Of a DNA stretch of 64,000 bases, positions 1 through 8,808 are shown one piece after another (the stretch's first letter is position 1; each line of letters opens with the position of its first letter). The DNA lies in contig CBFHQE010000001.1 in assembly GCA_965657935.1 (NCBI GenBank), forward strand, positions 1-64,000, given 5' to 3'. A model generated the notes under the pieces. It saw nothing but the letters and a program-made list of their open reading frames with translations. It was not told where the DNA came from and ran no database searches. Source of the stretch: Maricaulis sp965657935 (lineage in GTDB: Bacteria > Pseudomonadota > Alphaproteobacteria > Caulobacterales > Maricaulaceae). Both the position numbers and the translations under genes were made by a program.

Positions 1-205
1 CCTTGAAGGCGACAACAAAGGCATCCTTGGCGAGGCGCCAGCGCTTGGGCGTGAACAGGACCTTGCCAGTCCCGTCCAGAAAGGGCCCATAACCAAACGC
101 TGCGTCCGGTTGCCCGGTAAAGCTCTTCACCTTGCACTCGCCCTTGACGCCATGCGCACCGGCAATGGCTGCAACGAATACGAGATCATCGGCAGTTTTG
201 GCCAT
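1..205 (-). CDS. rimM: Ribosome maturation factor RimM (partial, N-terminal 68 residues)
   Basis: This is the N-terminal part of RimM, which binds ribosomal protein S19 and assists maturation of the 30S head and 16S rRNA processing. The visible protein starts MAKTADDLVFVAAI and contains the family's early AHGVKGECKVKSF stretch, the core of the first RimM beta-barrel. The ATG at 205-203 is the only reasonable start. The gene runs off the left edge, so its C-terminal PRC-barrel half is not seen. It lies 58 bases downstream of rpsP on the same strand, in the conserved ffh-rpsP-rimM order; trmD would be expected next, outside the window. Confidence 0.93.
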   Translation of the reverse strand, partial: MAKTADDLVFVAAIAGAHGVKGECKVKSFTGQPDAAFGYGPFLDGTGKVLFTPKRWRLAKDAFVVAFK

Positions 206-263
206 GGGAAACCCTCGTCACGTCATCCCTGCCATGGCAGGGATGACGGCTGAATTGCCTGAT

Positions 264-671
264 TTACTCAGACTTTTCTTCGGCAGCTTCGGCTGCCGCC
301 GCCTTGGCTTCTTCTTCAGCAGCCTTGCGCTCTGCTTCTTTCTCGGCCTTCTCGGCGATACGTTCCTGAGCCTTCACGCCCGGCTTTGCCTTGTTCGGGT
401 TGTTGGAGGCTTCCCAGGTCCAGACGCCAGCGTCGATCTGGCTGATGAAACGGCCAACACGATCAGACGGCTTGGCGCCCTTGGCGATCCAGGACTTCAC
501 CTTTTCCATGTCGAGGGTTACGCGCTCGCCGTCTTTCGGCAGCATCGGGTTGTAGGAGCCGATTTTCTCGATGAAACGGCCATCACGCGGCATGCGGCTG
601 TCAGCGACAACGATGCGGTAGTAAGGACGCTTCTTGGCGCCACCACGGGCGAGACGAATTTTGAGAGCCAT
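264..671 (-). CDS. rpsP: 30S ribosomal protein S16
   Basis: Small-subunit ribosomal protein of 135 residues. The first 85 or so residues are a canonical S16: start MALKIRLARGGAKKRPYYRI, then VADSRMPRDGRFIEKIGSYNP. The remaining ~45 residues form a low-complexity Ala/Lys/Glu tail ending AEEKSE, absent from the ~82-residue E. coli protein but common in alphaproteobacteria. It sits between ffh upstream and rimM downstream on the same strand and is probably cotranscribed with them. The ATG at 671 gives the conserved N-terminus exactly. Confidence 0.98.
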   Translation of the reverse strand: MALKIRLARGGAKKRPYYRIVVADSRMPRDGRFIEKIGSYNPMLPKDGERVTLDMEKVKSWIAKGAKPSDRVGRFISQIDAGVWTWEASNNPNKAKPGVKAQERIAEKAEKEAERKAAEEEAKAAAAEAAEEKSE

Positions 672-709
672 TTTGGTATTCCTTGGTTCTAGAAGTCAGT
701 AATTGCGGT

Positions 710-2248
710 TTATTTCTTAGGAAATCCGATCGGAAGTCCGTCCGGGCCGAGTTGCGGCGCGCCGCCACCCAGTCCGGGTAATCCTTGAGGGGGCTGGCTG
801 GAGCCGAGTCCCGGGAGCTGTTTGCCGCCGAGCAGGTCTTCAGTCGCTTGACCGAGGTCGCCCGGATTCATGCCGCCCGCGCCCGGCGGCATGCCGCCCG
901 GCATTCCACCGCCGAGCATGCCGGCGAGACCGCCACGACCTTTCTTGGAGGCCTTTTTCATCATGTCCGCCATCTGGCGATGCATCTTGATCAGCTTGTT
1001 GACGTCCGCGACCTGAACGCCGGCACCCGCAGCAATCCGCTTCTTGCGGCTAGCCTTGAGAATCTCCGGCTTGGCCCGCTCCTGCTTGGTCATGGACAGG
1101 ATGATCGCCTCCTGGCGGGACAGCATCTTGTCGTCCATGCCAGCGGCGTTAGCCTGGGCCATCGCCGCCTTGTTCATGCCGGGCAGCATGCCCATGATCG
1201 ATCCGAGGCCGCCGAGCTTTTTCAGCTGGCCGAACTGCTCGCGCAGATCCTCCAGATCGAACTTGCCCTTGGCCATCTTCTTGGCCATGCGGGCGGCTTT
1301 TTCCTGGTCGAGATCCTGAGCGGCCTTTTCAACCAGCGAAACAATGTCGCCGCGACCCAGGATACGACCGGCAACCCGTTTGGCATCGAAAGCGTCCAGG
1401 CCATCCGGTTTTTCGGAAACGCCGAGGAATTTGATCGGCAGGCCGGTCACGTGGCGCATGGACAGCGCTGCACCGCCGCGGCCATCACCATCCATACGGG
1501 TCAGCACCAAGCCGGTCAGCGGCAGGCGTTCATGGAAGCGCTTGGCCGTCTCGACAGCGTCCTGACCGGTCAGCGAGTCAGCGACCAGCAGGGTTTCGTG
1601 CGGCGTGGTCGCGGCGGCAATCGCGTGCGCCTCGGCCATCATGTCTTCATCGATTGAAGTCCGGCCCGCGGTATCGAGGATGACGACGTCATACCCTTGG
1701 AGCTTGCCGGCCGTCATGGCGCGCTTGGCAATATCGACCGCACGCTGACCTTCAACGATCGGCAGGAAGCCAACATCGACCTGGCCAGCCAGCTGTTGCA
1801 GCTGTTCCATCGCCGCAGGGCGGCGGGTGTCGAGCGAGGCCAGCAGGACCTTCTTCTTGTGAATATCCTTGAGGCGTTTGGCGAGCTTTGCGGACGTGGT
1901 CGTCTTACCGGAACCCTGCAGACCCGCCATCAGGATGGCGACCGGCGGCTCACCTTCCAGCTGCAGGCCTTCCGGCTCGCCTTCACCACCAAGCAGGTCG
2001 ACCAGGGCGTCATGCACGATCTTGATGACCTGCTGGCCCGGCTTGATCGAACGGATGACCTCTTCGCCGACAGCGCGCTCGCGGATCTGGGCGACCGCGG
2101 TCTTGACGACAGGCAGGGCGACATCAGCCTCCAGCAGCGCCACGCGGATTTCGCGCAGGGCAAGATCGACATCCTTTTCACTCAGGACACCGCGGCCGGT
2201 CAGCTGGTCAAAGACGCTGCCAAGTCGTTCTGTAAGCGTGTCGAACAT
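710..2248 (-). CDS. ffh: Signal recognition particle protein Ffh (SRP54)
   Basis: GTPase of the signal recognition particle that binds signal sequences on nascent chains with SRP RNA and delivers them to FtsY. The product is 512 residues, starting MFDTLTERLGSVFDQLTGRGVL. The N-domain is followed by the G-domain with P-loop GLQGSGKTT, then DTAGR and TRMDGDGRGGAAL, and a methionine-rich M-domain (MGMLPGM, MADMMKKA). The C-terminal tail is Gly/Pro-rich. The frame stays open upstream to 2383, but the start at 2248 matches the family and has a GAGGAAGG ribosome-binding site. First gene of the ffh-rpsP-rimM run. The SRP RNA gene is not in the window. Confidence 0.97.
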   Translation of the reverse strand: MFDTLTERLGSVFDQLTGRGVLSEKDVDLALREIRVALLEADVALPVVKTAVAQIRERAVGEEVIRSIKPGQQVIKIVHDALVDLLGGEGEPEGLQLEGEPPVAILMAGLQGSGKTTTSAKLAKRLKDIHKKKVLLASLDTRRPAAMEQLQQLAGQVDVGFLPIVEGQRAVDIAKRAMTAGKLQGYDVVILDTAGRTSIDEDMMAEAHAIAAATTPHETLLVADSLTGQDAVETAKRFHERLPLTGLVLTRMDGDGRGGAALSMRHVTGLPIKFLGVSEKPDGLDAFDAKRVAGRILGRGDIVSLVEKAAQDLDQEKAARMAKKMAKGKFDLEDLREQFGQLKKLGGLGSIMGMLPGMNKAAMAQANAAGMDDKMLSRQEAIILSMTKQERAKPEILKASRKKRIAAGAGVQVADVNKLIKMHRQMADMMKKASKKGRGGLAGMLGGGMPGGMPPGAGGMNPGDLGQATEDLLGGKQLPGLGSSQPPQGLPGLGGGAPQLGPDGLPIGFPKK

Positions 2249-2467
2249 ACGTTCGCCTTCCTCAATTTCAATCACACAAAGCAAATCGGCTCCGCTGAGC
2301 GAAACCTTCGCCGAGCGGAGTTCTCGCCTGCCTCCCTTTCCCGGCCCTGTTGGCCTATTTGGGAAGATGTGCAGGTAAGACAAGCCTCAGAGCTTGCGTG
2401 ATGAAGCGCGGCGTTTACGCGCGAATACTCCAAGAGTCAAGAAAACCGGCCGGGCCTGGATTGAAGC

Positions 2468-2653
2468 CTAGTCCAGAGACGCCATGGTCGGGGCTGCGGG
2501 CTGGGCGGTTTCCGCCTCCGCAAACGTCAGGGTTCGCGGACCGGGTTGGCTGGCGATGAGGCCTCCATAAATGGAAGCGCCGATCGCGCACAGCGTCAGC
2601 CAGAGCAGCGCAGTCTTGGTCAGATTTTTAAAGCCAGACACCATTTTGGTCAT
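2468..2653 (-). CDS. Small single-pass membrane protein, unknown function
   Basis: Predicted 61-residue protein beginning MTKMVSGFKNLTKTALLW. One hydrophobic segment at about residues 11-35 is followed by a polar Pro/Ala/Glu-rich tail ending MASLD, so it looks like an N-terminally anchored short protein. The ATG at 2653 is preserved because GGGAGG lies 6 bases before it; the frame extends slightly further upstream without a better site. It stands alone between ffh and a second membrane protein gene. I recognise no family. Confidence 0.6.
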   Translation of the reverse strand: MTKMVSGFKNLTKTALLWLTLCAIGASIYGGLIASQPGPRTLTFAEAETAQPAAPTMASLD

Positions 2654-2769
2654 GACAATCCTCCCGATAACGAGGACTGATTCCACCCTGACTCCGTTAA
2701 CACGTCCCTACTCGGGCCCGGAAAACGGGATTTGTGCTTAATGCCGACTACATGCGTGTCGAGTTCGTC

Positions 2770-3090
2770 TCAAGTTTTCGGAGAATCCCGCAAAGCATGA
2801 ACAAGTCGCCCAGCCCGGAAGATCAGCCACAGCGCGCTCCAGACATTTCCCAGCACAAAAAGCGGTACGATCCACAACACCCTGCCGTACCAGGTTCGCT
2901 CGACCAGGGCGATCACACCGGCAAACAGCAAAAAACCCAGATAGAGATCGACCAGGGTGACGAGGCCCCACGGGTGGCTGAACAGCCAGTCTCCTGCAGC
3001 GCCGAAATCACCGGCCACGATGGCCCACCAGATCAGAATGGAGAGCCCTGCACCGCCGACAAGGGCGATCAAACGATAGATACCAGTCAT
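2770..3090 (-). CDS. Three- to four-helix membrane protein, DUF1475-like
   Basis: A 106-residue hydrophobic protein, start MTGIYRLIALVGGAG. Hydrophobic helices are visible at about residues 6-26, 41-62 and 70-92. The central stretch WGLVTLVDLYLGFLLF followed by an E-x-x-W-x-x-R-x-x-W pattern resembles the DUF1475 family, which has no assigned function; this is pattern recognition, not a profile hit. The C-terminus is basic. No operon partner is obvious: the flanking genes lie about 120-135 bases away. Confidence 0.6.
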   Translation of the reverse strand: MTGIYRLIALVGGAGLSILIWWAIVAGDFGAAGDWLFSHPWGLVTLVDLYLGFLLFAGVIALVERTWYGRVLWIVPLFVLGNVWSALWLIFRAGRLVHALRDSPKT

Positions 3091-3224
3091 GCCTGCTCCA
3101 CAATTATCTCATCAGAGATACGCGCTTACAGGCATGACGGATCAGGACGCAGCCCGGATGATGTGCACAGGGCCATCCAGGCTACGATCCCGCCGGGGCT
3201 TGGCTCGTCATCATTCCCTGAGAA

Positions 3225-4415
3225 CTAGTCGCGGATGACGAATCCGCCCGGCAGGGTCTGCACACCTTGACCCTCGGGCATCAAGGCAGCCTCGAACGCA
3301 TTGACAACCGGGGTCGCGCGACCGTTGTGGTTGGCCAATACAACGAGCACGAGATCAAGCTCCGGATAGATCGCCAACTGGGAATTGATGCCCGGCGCAC
3401 CACCGCCATGGCCCCAGCGGGTGAGCTCGGGTGATAGCGCACGGCCACCACAGCCCATGCCGAATATCCGGCCCGGAACAGGCATGCCACTGGTGCAGAG
3501 TTCAGCGGTCTGTTCCCGTGTCAGCACCGTGCCGTCGATAGCGCTCGCGCCGATACGAGCGAGGTCCATTGCGCTCATATAGAGACCGCCAGCAGCCATC
3601 GAAATGGTTTCATTGAGCGGGCTGATATACTGGCGAGGATATTCAGCAGGCAGGTCAACCGGCTCGCTCCCCGGGCCCCGGCGCATCATCGACTCCGCCG
3701 AAAAGTCTTCTTCAACATAGGGCTGCGCGATCTGCAACGCATCCGCCTCGGACAATCGCGTAAAGGCAGCCCGCGTAACATTCGCCGGTTCGAACACGAG
3801 TGACTGAATCGCGGCCTCATAGGACTGACCGGTCATCGCGGCGATCACCTCGCCCGTGACAATCGCATTGCCGTTATTATAGGCAAGCCCGTCCAGCCGA
3901 ACCTCGATCGGGCCATCCTGCGCCTCGATCACCAGATCGAAAATGTCTGCGTTGTTTTCAGCCTGAATGCTTCGGGTTTCTCCTTCCGGAGCCATGAAGA
4001 AACTCTCCACAGTCGTGCGATGATACAGGAGGTCGCCCACGCTCAGCTGTGGAGCGAAGAGCTCGGCATATTCCGGCAGGAATGACGCCGGTCGGACCCC
4101 GGCGAAGTCAACCATGTCGGCCTCGTCTGCGGCAGCACGATAAGCCATGGCGGTAATGAATTTGCCAATGGACGCGATGTTGAAGCGCGTGTCGGCGTTG
4201 TTGGCGCGACCGCTCGACTGGTCAGCCAGGCCCCGGTATTCCTCCAGAACAGTTTGCCCGTCTTGCAAGATGATGATCGCTCCGGAAAAACCGGGACGAT
4301 CTGCTTCTTCACGCGCAGTTTCAAAAGCGGATGCCAGATCCGGCGTCTGGGCCTGGGCGAGGCCGCCGAGGGCCAGCGCCAGCCCCATCGCCAGGATTGA
4401 TTTACAGTTGAACAA
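3225..4415 (-). CDS. Exported serine hydrolase, beta-lactamase/PBP4* family
   Basis: Class C beta-lactamase-like hydrolase of about 396 residues, probably a periplasmic peptidase or esterase rather than an antibiotic-resistance enzyme. A signal peptide (ILAMGLALALGGLAQAQ) opens it. The serine motif SIGK lies about 60 residues into the mature protein, a YNNGN sequence supplies the Tyr-x-Asn element, and HGGGAPG stands for the KTG-like third motif. The TTG at 4415 is preferred because GGAGG lies 5 bases upstream; an ATG at 4427 in the same frame has no ribosome-binding site. It is divergent from the response regulator at 4576. Substrate unknown. Confidence 0.85.
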   Translation of the reverse strand: MFNCKSILAMGLALALGGLAQAQTPDLASAFETAREEADRPGFSGAIIILQDGQTVLEEYRGLADQSSGRANNADTRFNIASIGKFITAMAYRAAADEADMVDFAGVRPASFLPEYAELFAPQLSVGDLLYHRTTVESFFMAPEGETRSIQAENNADIFDLVIEAQDGPIEVRLDGLAYNNGNAIVTGEVIAAMTGQSYEAAIQSLVFEPANVTRAAFTRLSEADALQIAQPYVEEDFSAESMMRRGPGSEPVDLPAEYPRQYISPLNETISMAAGGLYMSAMDLARIGASAIDGTVLTREQTAELCTSGMPVPGRIFGMGCGGRALSPELTRWGHGGGAPGINSQLAIYPELDLVLVVLANHNGRATPVVNAFEAALMPEGQGVQTLPGGFVIRD

Positions 4416-4455
4416 AACGTCCTCCATTTGAGAGTGTACAAGTCACGAGCATTGA

Positions 4456-4475
4456 AGAACCGGTCTTAGAACCGG
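4456..4475. promoter_or_regulatory. Tandem AGAACCGG direct repeat, possible response-regulator site
   Basis: AGAACCGG occurs at 4456-4463 and again at 4468-4475, 12 bases apart, in the gap between the divergent hydrolase and response-regulator genes. OmpR/PhoB-type regulators bind tandem direct repeats of about one helical turn, so this could be an autoregulatory site for the gene at 4576. Spacing of 12 is slightly longer than the usual 10-11. Inference only. Confidence 0.3.
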
Positions 4476-4575
4476 GATGTTCAAGCCAGGCTCAAATCCG
4501 CACAGCGGAGCGATGTGACGCAGTTTGATGTTGGCTTGATCCAAATCGGTCTAGACGTGTTGTCAGGAGTGGGAC

Positions 4576-5253
4576 ATGCGCACCTTGTTGGTCGAGGACG
4601 ACAACGACATCGCGGGCAATATGATAGACTATCTGGAAGCCCGCCAGCATGTCGTCGACTATGCCTATGATGGTGCCGAGGGTGAGCGCCTGGCGCGTCA
4701 CGCGCCCTACGACCTCTACCTGCTGGACATCAACCTGCCACGACAAAGCGGGTTTGACCTTTGCAGCCTGATCCGCGAGGAGCTCGGCATTCACGCGCCA
4801 ATCATCTTCACAACGGCTCGCGGCGAACTATCCGATAAATTGCGCGGATTTGAACTGGGAGCCTGGGATTATCTGGTCAAGCCCTTCTCCCTGGCTGAGC
4901 TTTCGGCCCGGATCGCGGCACTGTCGCTGCGCGATGCCCAACCCGATGATCTGGCCGTTGGCGATATGAGCCTGAACACCAGGGGACGCCTGCTGCGGGT
5001 TGGTGACAGGGAGCAGAGACTGCCAAATATCGCCTTTCAACTGCTTGTACGACTGATGAAAACACATCCCGACGGCATTGGCCGCGATCACTTGGTGCGC
5101 GAGATCTGGGGCAGCGAAGAACCGGACAGTTCGCCTCTGCGCTCTCACATCTCAGACCTGCGCAAGCGGCTGCGCGAGTTCGGTTCCGATCACGAAATTC
5201 AGGCCATCAAGGGATTTGGTTTCTGCCTGCTTCCAGTTGCGCCGGCGCGATGA
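4576..5253 (+). CDS. OmpR-family DNA-binding response regulator
   Basis: Two-domain regulator of 225 residues. The receiver (1-115) has the acidic pocket EDDND (8-12), phospho-acceptor Asp51 in LLDINLP, Thr80 and Lys102 in VKPF. The C-terminal domain (about 125-222) is a winged helix of the Trans_reg_C type, with LRSHISDLRKRL and the closing IKGFGFCL hairpin. It overlaps the downstream histidine kinase gene by 4 bases (ATGA), so the two form a coupled two-component system. The divergent serine hydrolase is a candidate target by position. The stimulus is not evident. Confidence 0.92.
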   Translation: MRTLLVEDDNDIAGNMIDYLEARQHVVDYAYDGAEGERLARHAPYDLYLLDINLPRQSGFDLCSLIREELGIHAPIIFTTARGELSDKLRGFELGAWDYLVKPFSLAELSARIAALSLRDAQPDDLAVGDMSLNTRGRLLRVGDREQRLPNIAFQLLVRLMKTHPDGIGRDHLVREIWGSEEPDSSPLRSHISDLRKRLREFGSDHEIQAIKGFGFCLLPVAPAR

Positions 5254-6500
5254 GCAAACGATTTTCCACCCGGGTCGCGCTGATATTTGCCGGCTGGGCG
5301 ACGGCCCTCGCAGTGATCTTTGCCGTTATGTTCCTGGGTATTACCCAATTGGCGCAACAGCAATTGCTGGCCGACATTCTGGCGGAGGATGCGCGACGTT
5401 TCATTCGTACCGACCGTCATCAGGAAGATGCCTTCATACCGTCTTCCTCGCGATCGGAAGTCACAGACCTTGAGGCGCTGAGCGGGGGCAAGCTGCCAGA
5501 GGGGTTCGACCCCGCCAATCCTGAGCCGCAGGAATTCGTCCTCGATGATGGTCGGGAAATCGCCGCGGTTTCGATGGATGCAGATGGCGAGGGTCCGGTC
5601 CGGATCCTGATGCTGGATACGAACGAGATGAATAGTGTCTCGGCCCGGATCGACCGACATTTTGGCCAGATCGCGATCACGCTGATATTGGTCATCATAT
5701 TGACCGCGGGCATAAGCTTTCTGGCCGCGCACCACATTTCACGACCGATCAAGCGGCTCTCGGGTATCGTCGAAGACAGCCCGGAAGGGGCCCCAACGCC
5801 CGGGTTTTCGAGCACGTTTGCACCCGATGAACTCGGCGCTGTCGCAGGCGCACTGGATGCCAGCCTTGCCGCGACCCGCGATGCCCTGGAGCGAGAACGA
5901 ACCTTCAATCTCGGCCTCAGCCATGAATTGCGGTCCTCCCTGCAAGCCGCGGAACAGGCCCTTGAACTCTCCCGCCCCCAACTAGAGGGCTCGGCTCAGC
6001 TGGCGCGCCTGACACGGTCTCTGGCAACCATGCGGCAGGCATCAGAGGCCGTATTGTGGCTTTCTCGACCGGCCGAAAAGGCAGAAGCGTTTAATCCGCT
6101 CGATATTTGCGAGATGATGCACGACGTGACCGCAGCGCTGCATGGCGAGGCGAGGGCACGGCACATCGAGTTTGACATTCAGTGCGAGGCGCAACCAGGC
6201 CCGTGTCTGCCCCGATCCGTACTGGGCGTGATCCTGAACAATATCGCGCGCAACGCTGTCCGGCATTCCGGAGGCGTTGTGGTCCAGCTGATCGCCCGAC
6301 AGCGCCAGATCATGGTCTGCGATGACGGCTCCGGATTTCCGGAGAACGAACTCGAGCGGATCCAGCACGGCGGTGCCCTTGATGGCCCAGGTGGATCAGG
6401 ACTGGGCCTGCTCCTCTGCCGACGTCTCGCAGAGCGTTTCGGCATGAGCCTGACGGTTGATAACCACGGCACAGGCGCGCGGGTTCAGATCAGCTTCTAG
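5250..6500 (+). CDS. Sensor histidine kinase, partner of the OmpR-type regulator
   Basis: Membrane sensor kinase of 416 residues. Transmembrane helices at about 8-32 and 141-162 flank a ~105-residue periplasmic domain, followed by a HAMP-like linker (HHISRPIKRLS). The phospho-acceptor is His225 in LGLSHELRSSL; the usual HELRTPL is altered to HELRSSL. The catalytic domain shows the N box (NNIARNAVRHS, Asn335), DDGSGF and GSGLGL. Translation is coupled to the upstream regulator by an ATGA overlap. The non-canonical residues after the His-box may lower phosphatase activity, but that is inference. Confidence 0.92.
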   Translation: MSKRFSTRVALIFAGWATALAVIFAVMFLGITQLAQQQLLADILAEDARRFIRTDRHQEDAFIPSSSRSEVTDLEALSGGKLPEGFDPANPEPQEFVLDDGREIAAVSMDADGEGPVRILMLDTNEMNSVSARIDRHFGQIAITLILVIILTAGISFLAAHHISRPIKRLSGIVEDSPEGAPTPGFSSTFAPDELGAVAGALDASLAATRDALERERTFNLGLSHELRSSLQAAEQALELSRPQLEGSAQLARLTRSLATMRQASEAVLWLSRPAEKAEAFNPLDICEMMHDVTAALHGEARARHIEFDIQCEAQPGPCLPRSVLGVILNNIARNAVRHSGGVVVQLIARQRQIMVCDDGSGFPENELERIQHGGALDGPGGSGLGLLLCRRLAERFGMSLTVDNHGTGARVQISF

Positions 6501-6512
6501 CGGTGAATTCGC

Positions 6513-7143
6513 CTACTCAGCCGGCGCCCGTCGTGGGACAACACACTGGTTGACTTCCTCGCGCTCCTGAGCACGAAAACGGGCGCGCCAGCACTGATCG
6601 AACACCGAGCAGTAGCAAATTTCAATTTCAACATCGAACCGAGCACTATCAAGCGCCTGCCACATGGCAAACCCGCGGGGCTGGGCTTCTCGGTCAGGAC
6701 GATCAATCTGATAGGCGTGCGCGATTTCCTGAGGCGAGAGATATCGCCCGTTGAAAGTCTCTGTGATCAAAATCAACTCACCGGCCGCAAATACACTTTG
6801 CGCGTAGGGCAGGCGCTCCTCTGCCGGCAATTCAGGGGGGTGTGCAGCAGTCGGCCACCCAGCGGCTGAGCTGCTCGACCGGCTGGTCGCCTTCAACCAG
6901 GCGAAGATAGTCGATGCGCGCCGGACCAAGGCCCGTATTGCGGACTTCCAGCCTGAGAACCCAGTCTTCCTTCTCCGCATCGTAATTGCTGGTGCTTGCC
7001 TGGATCAAAGGCATGACGCTGGCCTGCATCGTCTGCTCCATGACACGCCCCTGATAGAGCGCGACAAAGAGCGAGGCGACGGAAATGATCACCACGCTCA
7101 CCGCGATGACCAATTCCAACACCCGTGACGATGGCAGTTTCAT
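6513..7143 (-). pseudogene. Membrane-anchored CYCS-motif protein, broken by a +1 frameshift
   Basis: Two overlapping reading frames together make one protein. The first, from ATG 7143, begins MKLPSSRVLELVIAV, has one transmembrane helix and a beta-rich region with NTGLGPARIDYLRL, and ends ADCCTPP at a TGA. The second continues ELPAEERLPYAQSVF and ends with CYCSVFDQCW and a Cys/Pro tail. They join if one C is removed from a run of six C on the coding strand (6835-6840), giving about 209 residues. The layout matches the intact protein at 20349-20948: N-terminal helix, N-x-G-x-GPA motif, CYCS-x3-QCW. It may be a true pseudogene, a slippage site or a sequencing error. Confidence 0.75.
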
Positions 7144-7152
7144 CAGTTTTGC

Positions 7153-8427
7153 CTAGACCACCGCCGGCTTCTTGAAGGTCTCTTCGTCCAGCTCGCCTTC
7201 CCATTTGGCCACGGCTGTCGCGACGGCGGCGTCGCCCGTGACGTTCACAGCCGTGCGCGCCATGTCCATGATGCGATCGACCGGCAGGATAAAGCCGACA
7301 ATAATGGCTGTATGTTCCGGGGTGACGCCAAACGTCTCCAGGACAATCGCCAGCAGGAAGAGAGACGCGGACGGAATACCGGCGGCACCAATGGACACGA
7401 TGGCCGCGGTGAACGCGATCATTACATAGTTCATCAGCGTCAGATCATAACCAAACGCCTGTGCGGTGAAGAGAGCCAAAATACCCAGATAGAGCGCGGT
7501 CCCGTCCATATTGATGGTCGCGCCCAGTGGCAGGACAGAACCGGCTACCGATTTCTTGACCCCGAGATTGTCCGAAGCCGCCGCGATTGTGACCGGCAGA
7601 GTCGCTGACGAAGACGCTGTGGAATAGGCCACCGCTATTGGGTCAGTCAGACCACGGAAGAAACGCACCAGCGGCAGGTTGAGAACTACCCTGACCAGGA
7701 AACCATAGGTAATGATCGCATGTGCGATCAGGCCAAGATACACCGCAAGGATCAATGTGAAGATCGATGCCAACGCCTCAAGGCCCTGGCTGGCTGCCGT
7801 ATAGGTAACCAGGGCAAACACGCCGAATGGAGCGACTTCCATCACATAGTGGGTGATCTTCAAGACCACTTCAGACGCGGAATCGAACAGATCCCCGAGC
7901 TTCTTGCCCGCGGCACCAGCGCCAGAAATTCCCACACCAAGCAACAGGGAGAAGAAGATGATCGCCAGCACATTGCCATCAGCAAGTGCCGCAACCGGGT
8001 TGGTCGGAATGATCGCCAGAAGCCGATCAACGATTGACGGAGCCTCTGTGGAAACCGGTACGGCCTCAACAGCACCGAGGTCAGCGCCCTCGCCCGGACG
8101 GAAAATTGTTCCAAACGTCAATCCAATGACGTTCGCGAACAATGTCGTCGTCAAATAGAGAATGATGGTCTTTGCGCCCAGCGATCGCAGACGTGCCGGA
8201 TCGCCCATGGCCACAACGCCGGCGACCAGGGTCGTGAAAATAAGCGGCACGATAAGCATGCGGATCAAGTTGATAAACATCAGACCGACGGGCCGGATAT
8301 AGGAATCGATCCAGGCGACCGCCGCTTCTTGCCCCATCGTGTTCGACAGGGTCAGGCCCAGAACAATACCCAGAACCAGGCCCACGAGCACGCGCTGCCA
8401 CAGCTTAGTCTTGAACCACCAGCTCAT
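7153..8427 (-). CDS. Proton/sodium-dicarboxylate (glutamate) symporter, DAACS family
   Basis: Secondary transporter of about 424 residues resembling GltP/DctA, importing C4-dicarboxylates or acidic amino acids with Na+ or H+. Eight or so hydrophobic helices are visible. Family signatures are the serine-rich hairpin AYSTASSSATLPVT, the NMDGTALY motif in helix 7, and GIPSASLFLL followed by PVDRIMDMARTAVNVTGD in helix 8. The start at 8427 follows AAAGGGG with 5 bases of spacing; an ATG one codon earlier and a GTG at 8454 are alternatives. Substrate cannot be decided from sequence alone. It lies 9 bases upstream of the frameshifted gene. Confidence 0.92.
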   Translation of the reverse strand: MSWWFKTKLWQRVLVGLVLGIVLGLTLSNTMGQEAAVAWIDSYIRPVGLMFINLIRMLIVPLIFTTLVAGVVAMGDPARLRSLGAKTIILYLTTTLFANVIGLTFGTIFRPGEGADLGAVEAVPVSTEAPSIVDRLLAIIPTNPVAALADGNVLAIIFFSLLLGVGISGAGAAGKKLGDLFDSASEVVLKITHYVMEVAPFGVFALVTYTAASQGLEALASIFTLILAVYLGLIAHAIITYGFLVRVVLNLPLVRFFRGLTDPIAVAYSTASSSATLPVTIAAASDNLGVKKSVAGSVLPLGATINMDGTALYLGILALFTAQAFGYDLTLMNYVMIAFTAAIVSIGAAGIPSASLFLLAIVLETFGVTPEHTAIIVGFILPVDRIMDMARTAVNVTGDAAVATAVAKWEGELDEETFKKPAVV

Positions 8428-8502
8428 CATCTCCCCTTTCCGAAAGGCCCACACCCTTCGAATGAAATTGCTGGGGGCACACTAAAGTGTGGAGGGTCTA
8501 CG

Positions 8503-8808
8503 TCAATCGGCGCCGCGCATGGTCGCGATCAGACGTAACAAACCGCGATGCAGGCCAAAGAGCACGAAGCCGGCCGCAACCATCCGGACGAATGCCGGAA
8601 ACTCGGTTCCGGGAAATAATGTAGAAGCAGCGAAAAGGCCTAAACCCAGAAAGGCCGGCATCAGGACCGCGACCCAGGTCAGGTCACAATAATGCTCTGC
8701 AGACCAGCCGGTCTCACGGCCAAACCAGAACTTGGAATCACTCGCAGGGCGTCCGCGGCGATGCGCACGCTTGGGCCAAGGGTCAAATGTTTTATCAATC
8801 ATCGACAT
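8503..8808 (-). CDS. Small two-helix membrane protein, unknown function
   Basis: A 101-residue protein starting MSMIDKTFDPWPKRAHRRG. The first 40 residues are basic and aromatic; two hydrophobic segments follow at about 43-62 and 72-90, ending in LIATMRGAD. A second ATG two codons in is an equally plausible start. I recognise no family. It is upstream of the dicarboxylate symporter on the same strand, with 75 bases between them. Confidence 0.55.
   Translation of the reverse strand: MSMIDKTFDPWPKRAHRRGRPASDSKFWFGRETGWSAEHYCDLTWVAVLMPAFLGLGLFAASTLFPGTEFPAFVRMVAAGFVLFGLHRGLLRLIATMRGAD

Noticed and set aside
785..1657. 290-codon frame on the plus strand across ffh
   Set aside because: Complementary shadow of the conserved ffh gene; no family features.
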